5,308 nt of DNA from Desulfurococcales archaeon (GTDB taxonomy: Archaea > Thermoproteota > Thermoprotei_A > CAZTBM01 > SZUA-1508): positions 1-5,308 of the forward strand of contig DQVH01000110.1 of NCBI GenBank assembly GCA_015661855.1. The letters run 5' to 3'. Made by a program: the position numbers and the translations under genes. Below, in pieces: positions 1 to 5,308 of this stretch. Position 1 is the first letter of the stretch. Every line of letters begins with the position of its first letter. The notes under the pieces were generated by a model. That model did not search any database. It was given only the letters and a program-made list of their open reading frames with translations, and was not told where the DNA came from.

Positions 1-647
1 AGTTTGAGAGTATTGAGAGGAGGAGTTTAGGTGATGAAATTGCTGAGAAGATTAAGGCTATTGCTGAGGGACGTATTAAAGTATGCCTTTTATGCTTAAT
101 CTTCGGTTCATCGGGTTTCTCAAGCCATGTATACTTTGATGACTCACTACCTATAGGTGAGTACAGTATAGGTTATAGAAGGTGTGTAGCGATAGATAGG
201 AGAACTGGAGCAGCCTACCCTAGAGCCCTATATACTGTTGAGTATGTTGAACCTGGAGCTAGATTCAACTTTAGAATGGTTATAGAGAATTTACCGAACT
301 ACGCTTTAGGATTACTAGCTAACGTTTTCACTGAGATTCAGAGTGGCTTAGTTAAGATTGGTGGACATAAGTCTAGAGGGCTTGGCGCTATAAAGTTTAA
401 CAGGTTAAAGGTGGTGGTTACACCTTACGGTTCTGGTAGCGGTGTTGTTGATGGTAAGCTTGTAGCTCTAGACCCTATAGATGTTGATGTTGAATGGCCT
501 AGTGAAAGCAATGTAGTTGATGGCGATAACGTATGGAAGCTTTTCGGAAGTCTAATGGGGGTTTGGGAGAAAACACTACAGTCAATAATTAGTATTAGCA
601 AGAATGGATGGAATTGGACTACAGCCTTAAAGCACTCCTCCAGGTGA
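1..647 (+). CDS. csx7: Csx7/Csm3-like RAMP subunit (Cas7 group) of a type III CRISPR effector, 5' end outside window
   Basis: The reading frame is open from base 3 to the TGA at 645-647 and gives 214 residues of the C-terminal part. A CxxC at residues 28 and 31 of this fragment runs directly into a Phe-Gly-Ser motif (34-36), as in Cas7-group RAMPs of type III systems. It is followed by an AIDRRTGAA segment (63-71), a pattern I associate with the Csx7 (SSO1426-like) and Csm3 families. A glycine-rich loop GGHKSRGLG (120-128) is the classical RAMP C-terminal signature. Such subunits form the crRNA-binding backbone, and Csm3-type members cleave target RNA with an N-terminal aspartate; that region lies off the left edge, so catalysis cannot be judged. 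The tail after about residue 150 has no motif I recognise. The stop codon lies inside the SD of the next gene, indicating coupled translation. RAMP assignment is firm; the Csx7 versus Csm3 label is less so. Confidence 0.88.
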   Translation, partial: FESIERRSLGDEIAEKIKAIAEGRIKVCLLCLIFGSSGFSSHVYFDDSLPIGEYSIGYRRCVAIDRRTGAAYPRALYTVEYVEPGARFNFRMVIENLPNYALGLLANVFTEIQSGLVKIGGHKSRGLGAIKFNRLKVVVTPYGSGSGVVDGKLVALDPIDVDVEWPSESNVVDGDNVWKLFGSLMGVWEKTLQSIISISKNGWNWTTALKHSSR

Positions 648-655
648 TACTGGAG
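638..655 (+). promoter_or_regulatory. Hairpin overlapping SD and start codon of the second RAMP gene
   Basis: CTCCAG (638-643) and CTGGAG (650-655) are perfect inverted repeats around the six-base loop GTGATA. The stem's right arm ends on the G of the GTG start codon at 655. The left arm and loop contain the AGGTGAT Shine-Dalgarno (642-648), which also overlaps the TGA stop of the upstream gene. Pairing could limit initiation until ribosomes finishing the upstream gene open the stem. The repeat is seen directly; the regulatory role is inference, and a six-pair stem may be weak at thermophilic temperature. Confidence 0.35.
642..648 (+). promoter_or_regulatory. Shine-Dalgarno that sets the GTG 655 start
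   Basis: AGGTGAT matches the archaeal SD consensus (complement of the 16S 3' end) at every base, with six bases before the GTG at 655. An in-frame TAA at 628-630 leaves no other ordinary start codon upstream, so GTG 655 is well supported. Confidence 0.8.
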
Positions 656-1722
656 TGTATAGGAAAGTTAGTGTTGTTAGGAAGGCGTTCTCGCCTAGAA
701 GTGATGAGAGAGGTAGATTAAGTTTTAAAATTAGAGTTAGAGCTGAAAATAAGAGTTGGCTCCATATAGGTACAGGCTCAGTAAAACTAGAGGTTTCAGA
801 GAATACACCTAAGTATATTGATAAACTTATGTGTGAGGGTAAGCTAACACTAAATAGTCTTAAGAGTGCTATTGATAGGGGGGTTATAGTTGTTGGCTAC
901 GACTACTATGAGTGTACTCGTTACCATGGTAGAATAGTTATACCAGGCTCTTCATTAAAGGGTGTTTGTAGATCTAGAATTGAGCTACTTCATAGAGCTG
1001 ACGATAGAGGCTACGTTGGCTCATGCTTTATTAGAGCTACAGCACCAGTAACTCAAGCACCTAAAAAGGGGGTACATGGCTGGAGACACTACACTATATG
1101 GGGTAATGTTTTAGGTGAATACAGGGGGCCCCCATGCCAAGTTACAGATAGAGTATCCTCAGTATGTAGTACATGTGATGTTCTTGGTACTTCAGGTTTA
1201 GCATCTAAAGTTCTCTTTGGAAACCTTATATCAGGTAATGCTGAAACTGTAAAGCTAACTCTAGACTTTAATGAGAAAATTGAAGCTGTTAAACCAGGTG
1301 CAGTATTTGAGGGAGATATAACGTTTACCTCCTGTAACCTAGCTGAAGTAGGTTTAGTACTCATAGGGTTAAACCTACATGATCCAGAGAAGCCCATACT
1401 TATAGGTAAAAGTAAATATAGATCTAGACTTGTAGTTGACGGGCCACCTGATGTAAAGGGTAAACGTATTACGTTTGGTATTGTCAATTTAAAAGTTACT
1501 GAAATCCTAGTGCCATATAGGTTTAAAGATTATCTCAACAAGGTAGTTGGAGTGGAAACCCCCTATATTAATGAGCTTGGATTTATTGTGTTAAAGGGTG
1601 TTCAGGTATCAAAGTTTGTAGATAAAGCAGTTAGTGAAACTTTAAATGTAAATCCATGGATTAGAGAGGGTATTAAGGTTAATGAACTTGAAATTCTTAG
1701 GAGTAGTGGTGTTATGCAGTGA
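655..1722 (+). CDS. RAMP-superfamily protein, type III CRISPR effector subunit (Csm3/Csm5-like, subfamily unresolved)
   Basis: This is a complete 355-residue protein starting at GTG. An early WLHIGTG segment (35-41) fits the first beta strand and loop of a RAMP fold. The motif PGSSLKG (97-103) followed by a basic CRSR helix is the diagnostic 'PGSSLKG..R' signature of Cas7/RAMP subunits (PF03787-type). Cysteines at 161, 171 and 174 precede Asp-Val-Leu-Gly, equivalent to the CxxC-x2-FG element seen in the two other RAMPs of this window and probably a zinc-binding site. A later strand-rich region (about 185-290) is consistent with the remaining RAMP core. The last roughly 65 residues are an extension without a motif I recognise. 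Its length exceeds a typical Csm3 and is closer to a Csm5-like cap or a Csm3 paralogue; sequence alone does not decide this. It overlaps the next gene by 4 nt (GTGA), indicating coupled translation. Confidence 0.88.
   Translation: MYRKVSVVRKAFSPRSDERGRLSFKIRVRAENKSWLHIGTGSVKLEVSENTPKYIDKLMCEGKLTLNSLKSAIDRGVIVVGYDYYECTRYHGRIVIPGSSLKGVCRSRIELLHRADDRGYVGSCFIRATAPVTQAPKKGVHGWRHYTIWGNVLGEYRGPPCQVTDRVSSVCSTCDVLGTSGLASKVLFGNLISGNAETVKLTLDFNEKIEAVKPGAVFEGDITFTSCNLAEVGLVLIGLNLHDPEKPILIGKSKYRSRLVVDGPPDVKGKRITFGIVNLKVTEILVPYRFKDYLNKVVGVETPYINELGFIVLKGVQVSKFVDKAVSETLNVNPWIREGIKVNELEILRSSGVMQ
1124..1133. repeat. GGGGGCCCCC perfect 10-base palindrome
   Basis: Ten consecutive G/C bases form a perfect palindrome inside the second RAMP gene, at the codons for Arg-Gly-Pro-Pro. 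It stands out against AT-rich surroundings. It has no loop, so it is not a good hairpin, and the coding sequence may explain it fully. Confidence 0.4.
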
Positions 1723-2054
1723 CACCCAATAAGAGGTTTAAATGCGATTTAGACTCGTTCATAAACATTATAAGTAAATATGAGAGGAGCATACTATTAA
1801 CTGTATCTAGGGATTTAGCTCTATCAATACATTCACTTAAGGATATTAGACTTGAAACTTTAGAGAACCTAGCCTACGTAATAGCCTACTGTACTAAGGG
1901 TGATAGGAGAACACTCTACATATACAATGTACTGTCTAGTGAATGCTATGAATGCTTACCTCCGAAAGATTTTGAGTCTAGGATTATACATCCCAGTTTC
2001 CCCATAGTAGGTAGAGGTGTAAAGTGTATTAGAGATCTAATTGGGGGTAGATAG
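1719..2054 (+). CDS. Small protein of unknown family encoded inside the type III operon
   Basis: The gene encodes 111 residues from GTG 1719 to TAG 2052-2054. The start overlaps the TGA of the preceding RAMP gene (GTGA). A GGTG at 1708-1711 stands seven bases upstream, so the gene appears to be translated by coupling. I do not recognise the family. The N-terminal half (about 10-58) alternates hydrophobic and charged residues and looks helical. Cysteines are at 9, 58, 76, 79 and 103; CYEC at 76-79 forms a CxxC that could help bind a metal. The C-terminal part is basic and glycine-containing (VGRGVKCIRDLIGGR). No signal peptide or membrane segment is apparent. Its place between a RAMP gene and cas10 suggests an effector subunit or accessory factor. 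A divergent small subunit or Csx19-like protein is possible, but no motif supports either. Codon use matches the neighbours, so it is probably a real gene. Confidence 0.75.
   Translation: MTPNKRFKCDLDSFINIISKYERSILLTVSRDLALSIHSLKDIRLETLENLAYVIAYCTKGDRRTLYIYNVLSSECYECLPPKDFESRIIHPSFPIVGRGVKCIRDLIGGR
2043..2050 (+). promoter_or_regulatory. Probable SD favouring GTG 2059 as the cas10 start
   Basis: GGGGGTAG lies eight bases before GTG 2059, within the last codons of the preceding gene. A TTG at 2041 in the same frame would add six residues, but it has only a weak GAGATC (2032-2037) three bases upstream. The junction resembles that at 4848-4870, where a similar G-run precedes TAG and a start followed by AAA GTC. 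Confidence 0.5.
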
Positions 2055-2058
2055 AACT

Positions 2059-4413
2059 GTGAAAGTCTATGCAGGCCATATAATCCCCTTAATGCCGAAG
2101 GAGGGAGAGAGAATATACTATAGTGAGTTTACCAAGGCTGACTATAATGAGTTCAAGAATCTACTTAAACAGCTTAAGCAGAGACTAAAGGAGTATGTTA
2201 GGAGCCTGGAGAGGAGGTATGGTCAGGGGGGAGGTATTGAGCTAGGTGTAAAGCTAAAGGCTATTGGCGACTTTATAGTAGCATTCTTTATGATACCGTT
2301 AAGTCTCCCCCTATACCCCAGATATAACGGTAAAGTCTACTTTCCATCACCACAAGAGTATTATTGGGTATGGGTTCTTAGTAGGCATGTTCCAGTATTT
2401 GCTAGTGAAATCTGGAATAAACCTCGAGATTTAGCTGAGCTTGTAAGGGTATTACATGAGAGGCTAGCTGATTTAGCAGAGCTTACGGGAATCGGTAAAC
2501 TAATTGGTAGTGTAGAGGAGGCTGATAAAGTATTCAATTTAATCATTAAAATACCTGCTGATACAAGGCCTGGACTAAACACTTCAAAACTTATAGTACA
2601 TTTACTCTCAACTTCAGCTTTAGCAGTATGTAAAGGTCTACATAGGGGTCTACCTGATTACAAAATTGGTATCCTAAGGTTAGCTAGCTTACTTCACGAT
2701 ATAGGTAAACCTGATCAGTGGTTTTCAGAGGATCCTACTAGAAAACATCATGCAGAGTATAGTGCTATTATAGCAGAGGATTTACTAGCAGATATATTAG
2801 ACTACGAGGTTGTTGAGAAAATTAAGACACTAATATTATTCCATCACAGATGTAACGATATTGAAGATGTAGAGCTTAGAGAGCTTTGTAGTATACTTAG
2901 TGAAGCTGATAGTGACTCCTCATCAATAGATAGAGTTGTAGATGTTGTTGTAGATGCTATAGCTAAAAAGCTTAATATTAATGTTAAAGATGTTGAGGAT
3001 AAACTTAAGGGGGTAGGGCCTAGTGTTTGGAAATGGTGGTTTAGTCTAGGTGATGATAGGATTAAAGAGTTAACGGATACTACAGCTAGAATGCTTTCAA
3101 GAGAGCCATTAAAAATCGAGCCTACGGAAGACAATGTAGTTAAGGGGGTTAGGGTAGTCTTTTGTGATCTACGTAGAATACAAGAGTATATTAATGTTGA
3201 GTCTCTAAGAGCACTAGCTATAAGGAGTTTTCTAGTAGACTTAGCCACAGTATACGCTATACCTAGAGCTGTAATTGAGGAATTCAATGTCAACCCTGAA
3301 AACATTGTCTATGCTGGAGGAGGATTTGTAATAGTAATTGTGCCTGAAGGAGACTCCAAGAAACACTACAATATCAAGAGAAGGTATGAGAGAATATGTG
3401 GATTAGTAGGGGGTAGACTTATTGTTCCACAAATAACTATAGCCTTATCACCACTATATAGGGATTGGAGAACTACCTTTGAGAAGGCAGTTGAGGAGCT
3501 TCATGTAGAAAAGTATGTAAGTAACTCAATTACGTCACTAGACATAATAGGGTTTGAAAAGTTATGTGAAACATGTGGTAAATACCCTGCAGTAGCCGGT
3601 AATCAATGTGAAATATGTAGGAAACTTGATGAAGCAGCTTACGAACTATACTTTAAGAAGAAAATTGACGCTCTAGGTAATCTAGGATTTAAAGTTCCCG
3701 AATGGGATGTTTTAAAGGAGTGGATGATGGAATGGCTTTCAGGGAATAGTATTAGTAAGAGTGGAATAGTCGATAAAAGGGTATTTAGTGTATCGATAGT
3801 TAAGGTTGATGGAAACTTTATAGGAGCATTTATGAGGGATGCTATAAGTATATCTGATGCATTTGAGAGAAGTATTAGAATTGATAGGGCGTTAAAGAGT
3901 AGTATACATAGGCTACTAGCACTACTTAGGGATTCTCAGAGTCTCATTAAGAAGTTTAGTGAGGAAGATAGTAATTTAATTAGTGGTATGTGTAGTGAAG
4001 GGTTTACAAGAGTATATACTGGCATATTATATGCTGGAGGTGATGATGCACTACTAGTTATACCTACATGGATTGCATTACCTGCCTCACTATACATAGC
4101 CTACTGGTTCTGGAGGGGTATTGGAGGTGTAAGACAGCTATCAATAGCTATTGCGTCTGGTAAGCCGAAACACAATATATGGGGTATACTTGAAGCATCA
4201 ACACATATACTAGACAATGTGTGTAAGAGTAGGTTTAGAAGAGAAATTGATAGAGAATACGTAAACTCTAGAAATGTAAGTAGAGTCTTCAACATACTGG
4301 ATAACACTATTGCTGTTTTAGGCTTTGTCTACTCTGAACAGCAAAACCTTATGAGATCTATTGTTGAGGGTATTGTTTCACACGTTTTAGTAAAGCAACC
4401 TTATATTCTATAA
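2059..4413 (+). CDS. cas10: Cas10, large subunit of type III CRISPR effector (Csm1-like, HD plus GGDD palm)
   Basis: With GTG 2059 the protein has 784 residues. Residues 1-165 are an N-terminal region with a charged Lys/Arg/Glu-rich helical stretch (about 26-55). The HD nuclease domain follows: H181 in LIVHLLSTSALA, LLHDIGKP with H213 and D214, HH 230-231, HH 262-263 and an Ala-Asp near 283-284. The first palm starts near VVFCDLRRIQEY (D370); its turn reads AGGGF (420-422 are Gly), so it lacks the catalytic aspartates. A zinc knuckle uses C503, C506, C517 and C520. The second palm has VDGNFIG (D584) and an intact AGGDDALL (GGDD 660-663), the cyclic oligoadenylate synthase site of Cas10. By family knowledge, target RNA binding activates DNA cleavage by HD and cOA synthesis by this palm, both in the cytoplasm. 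The gene is 4 nt behind its neighbour. Upstream TTG 2041 (790 residues) is the alternative start. Confidence 0.96.
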   Translation: MKVYAGHIIPLMPKEGERIYYSEFTKADYNEFKNLLKQLKQRLKEYVRSLERRYGQGGGIELGVKLKAIGDFIVAFFMIPLSLPLYPRYNGKVYFPSPQEYYWVWVLSRHVPVFASEIWNKPRDLAELVRVLHERLADLAELTGIGKLIGSVEEADKVFNLIIKIPADTRPGLNTSKLIVHLLSTSALAVCKGLHRGLPDYKIGILRLASLLHDIGKPDQWFSEDPTRKHHAEYSAIIAEDLLADILDYEVVEKIKTLILFHHRCNDIEDVELRELCSILSEADSDSSSIDRVVDVVVDAIAKKLNINVKDVEDKLKGVGPSVWKWWFSLGDDRIKELTDTTARMLSREPLKIEPTEDNVVKGVRVVFCDLRRIQEYINVESLRALAIRSFLVDLATVYAIPRAVIEEFNVNPENIVYAGGGFVIVIVPEGDSKKHYNIKRRYERICGLVGGRLIVPQITIALSPLYRDWRTTFEKAVEELHVEKYVSNSITSLDIIGFEKLCETCGKYPAVAGNQCEICRKLDEAAYELYFKKKIDALGNLGFKVPEWDVLKEWMMEWLSGNSISKSGIVDKRVFSVSIVKVDGNFIGAFMRDAISISDAFERSIRIDRALKSSIHRLLALLRDSQSLIKKFSEEDSNLISGMCSEGFTRVYTGILYAGGDDALLVIPTWIALPASLYIAYWFWRGIGGVRQLSIAIASGKPKHNIWGILEASTHILDNVCKSRFRREIDREYVNSRNVSRVFNILDNTIAVLGFVYSEQQNLMRSIVEGIVSHVLVKQPYIL

Positions 4414-4509
4414 TACAAGGAGACCGGTATTAAACTGGAGGATATTAAGAGTATTCTTGGTATTGTCTTAGCAGATAGAAATCTTAGTACAGGTAGTCTC
4501 GAAGAGTGG
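4414..4509 (+). other. In-frame open stretch, probable N-terminus of the small-subunit gene
   Basis: From the cas10 stop at 4411-4413 to the first TTG at 4510, the frame of the next gene has no stop codon. It also has no ATG, GTG or TTG. Translated, it reads as ordinary protein, with a helical acidic-basic segment beginning LEDIKSILGIVLADRN and continuing smoothly into the next gene. In an operon where other gaps are 1-7 nt, 96 untranslated bases would be out of place. Candidate starts are ATT 4429 (144-residue protein) and CTG 4435 (142 residues). Confidence 0.55.
4417..4422 (+). promoter_or_regulatory. Candidate SD AAGGAG for a non-canonical start
   Basis: AAGGAG is six bases before ATT 4429 and twelve before CTG 4435. 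No convincing SD stands before TTG 4510 or GTG 4513. This supports initiation near 4429-4435, though GGAGG at 4437-4441 could instead serve a start further in, such as ATT 4444 or ATT 4453. Confidence 0.4.
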
Positions 4510-4863
4510 TTGGTGAGATTCCTAGTAGAATCGTATAAGGCGTTTCATAGTGCTAGGTGTGGTAAAGACCATATTACAGTTAATGTTAGAAATGTAGTAT
4601 TTGAAGTACATAGTGTAGCAAGTGGGTATGGTGATGTAGAAACTGATACCCAAAGATATATGGTAGCACTCTCAGCCTATATTGCAAGGCAGAGAGCTAG
4701 ATTGGAACGTGAGCCTACAGGCACCATATATTCAAAGATAGCCCAGTATATTGGTAGAATACTACCAGACATTATAGGTAAGAAGGCTGATTTAAGTGAA
4801 GCTCTACCACCACTCTACGATATCTACATGTTAACTAAGATGCTTATGGGGGGTGCTAGATAG
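4510..4863 (+). CDS. Probable type III small subunit (Csm2/Cas11-like)
   Basis: From TTG 4510 the protein has 117 residues; GTG 4513 is the next option, and the true start is probably upstream (ATT 4429 or CTG 4435, giving 142-144 residues, within the usual Csm2 size). Residues about 45-78 (DTQRYMVALSAYIARQRARL and after) and 82-115 look alpha-helical. No signal peptide, membrane segment or catalytic motif is visible. Cas11-type subunits are small, helical and poorly conserved. They line the inner filament and contact target and crRNA without catalysis. The assignment rests on size, predicted helicity and position directly after cas10, as in many Csm operons; I do not see a clear Csm2 sequence signature. 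It ends 1 nt before the next start. It could be another small operon-specific protein. Confidence 0.62.
   Translation: MVRFLVESYKAFHSARCGKDHITVNVRNVVFEVHSVASGYGDVETDTQRYMVALSAYIARQRARLEREPTGTIYSKIAQYIGRILPDIIGKKADLSEALPPLYDIYMLTKMLMGGAR
4848..4855 (+). promoter_or_regulatory. SD that sets the TTG 4865 start
   Basis: GGGGGGTG contains GGTG (4852-4855), nine bases before TTG 4865, inside the end of the preceding gene. The spacing suits archaeal internal-operon initiation and supports the TTG start, with stop and start one base apart. Confidence 0.55.
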
Positions 4864-4864
4864 T

Positions 4865-5308
4865 TTGAAAGTCTCACTTCTTGTTAGAACTGTAGGATTA
4901 TCCTCCTTTGGGGATGCTAGAGTAGAGTATGGAGCAGACTTAATAACTACGAGAGCATATATTCCATCGTTAAACCTTGAAGTACCTATAATCCCTGGAA
5001 CCCAGATCAAGGGTATTTTAAGGACTATTGCTAGTCTTATACACGATGTTCTAGCGGAGAGAAACATTATCTCATGGAATGTAGAGGCCTTTAGAGTATG
5101 CCGTGGTAGCTTGAAAAATCCATGCCATAAGTGTCTAGTATGTACAATTTTTGGGAGCCCGGGATCACCACAAGCACCACTCCATGTATCCAATTTCTAC
5201 CCTGTTAGAGAGGATAGAGTTGAAGAGGTTATGAAGGAGGGTTTAGTTAATGCGTTAAGGAATCCCAACTACTGGTATATACCTAAAACGATATTTATCT
5301 CTAGAATA
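4865..5308 (+). CDS. RAMP-superfamily protein (Cas7 group) of the type III effector, 3' end outside window
   Basis: The frame starts at TTG 4865 and stays open to the last base, giving 148 residues of the N-terminal part. It opens with a beta strand (KVSLLVRTVGLSSFGDAR). VPIIPGTQIKGILR (40-53) then carries the RAMP signature PGTQIKG (44-50), equivalent to PGSSLKG in the gene at 655. Cysteines at 79, 87, 90 and 93 lead into TIFGSPGS (94-101), matching the 'CxxC..FG' pattern of Csm3-like proteins; the segment LHVSNFYP (106-113) fits the strand and loop after it. In Csm3 the RNA-cutting aspartate lies in an early His/Gly loop; here D25 in YGADLIT (22-28) is a candidate but cannot be confirmed. 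The expected role is a backbone or capping subunit contacting crRNA. The subfamily is unresolved because the C-terminal glycine loop lies outside the window. Confidence 0.87.
   Translation, partial: MKVSLLVRTVGLSSFGDARVEYGADLITTRAYIPSLNLEVPIIPGTQIKGILRTIASLIHDVLAERNIISWNVEAFRVCRGSLKNPCHKCLVCTIFGSPGSPQAPLHVSNFYPVREDRVEEVMKEGLVNALRNPNYWYIPKTIFISRI

Noticed and set aside
276..647. ATG 276 as the start of the first gene
   Set aside because: The same frame is open back to base 3 and encodes the CxxC-FG and AIDRRTGAA motifs upstream of this ATG, which is internal methionine 92 of the visible fragment.
1089..1487. Antisense open frame of 132 codons under the second RAMP gene
   Set aside because: Its translation is rich in Ser/Thr/Pro/Leu with no motif, as expected for the reverse of an AT-rich coding strand, and the sense gene is clearly real.
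2041..2058. TTG 2041 as the cas10 start
   Set aside because: It would overlap the preceding gene by 14 nt with a weak SD; GTG 2059 has a better G-rich SD and a 4 nt gap. Not excluded.
2844..3305. Antisense open frame of 153 codons under cas10
   Set aside because: Low-complexity Ser/Leu/Thr translation, opposite a well-supported Cas10 domain; a shadow of the sense gene. The shorter antisense frames at 2361-2582 and 4101-4307 were rejected for the same reason.
3301..3345. First palm as a second active GGDD site
   Set aside because: The turn reads Ala-Gly-Gly-Gly-Phe, lacking both aspartates, as is normal for the inactive first palm of Cas10.
4831..5193. Antisense open frame of 120 codons across the junction into the last RAMP gene
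   Set aside because: It lies opposite the PGTQIKG and CxxC-FG motifs of a recognisable RAMP protein and spans a gene junction; no motif of its own.
1..5308. CRISPR array, tRNA, insertion sequence or terminator
   Set aside because: No direct repeats with regular spacing, cloverleaf-like segment, transposase motif or hairpin plus T-run was seen; coding sequence fills almost the whole window.

Overview
The window is a segment of a type III CRISPR-Cas interference operon. All genes lie on the + strand, and both edges cut through genes. The base composition is AT-rich. Arginine is mostly AGA/AGG, ATA is a common isoleucine codon, starts are GTG or TTG, and GGTG/GGTGAT-type Shine-Dalgarno (SD) sequences sit close to starts. 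Together with the proteins, this points to a thermophilic archaeon, probably a crenarchaeote. That assignment is inference, since no rRNA or other marker is present.

Layout, left to right: (1) the C-terminal 214 residues of a Csx7/Csm3-like RAMP (Cas7 group), up to 647; (2) a 355-residue RAMP protein, 655-1722; (3) a 111-residue protein of no recognised family, 1719-2054; (4) a large Cas10 subunit, best start GTG 2059, to 4413, with an HD nuclease domain, a degenerate first palm, a four-cysteine zinc knuckle and an intact GGDD second palm; (5) a small mostly helical protein in the usual place of the Csm2/Cas11 small subunit, with stop at 4863 and an N-terminus that probably begins upstream of its first ordinary start codon at 4510; (6) the first 148 residues of another RAMP protein, from TTG 4865 past the window end.

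Genes are separated by only a few bases or overlap (7 nt gap, 4 nt overlap, 4 nt gap, an in-frame 96 nt stretch, 1 nt gap), so this looks like one transcript with coupled translation. The expected product is a Csm-like effector: RAMP subunits hold the crRNA and cleave target RNA, the small subunit fills the inner filament, and Cas10 cuts DNA with HD and makes cyclic oligoadenylate with GGDD on target recognition. Several different RAMPs and a Csm1-like Cas10 suggest subtype III-A/III-D or a crenarchaeal variant. No CRISPR array, Cas1/Cas2, Cas6, or CARF effector (Csm6/Csx1) lies in the window.

Most worth a second look: the HD motifs of Cas10 run in the ordinary, non-permuted order behind a roughly 165-residue N-terminal extension; the unidentified 111-residue operon protein; the probable non-ATG/GTG/TTG start of the small subunit; and a hairpin that places a perfect SD sequence in its loop and stem at the first gene junction.
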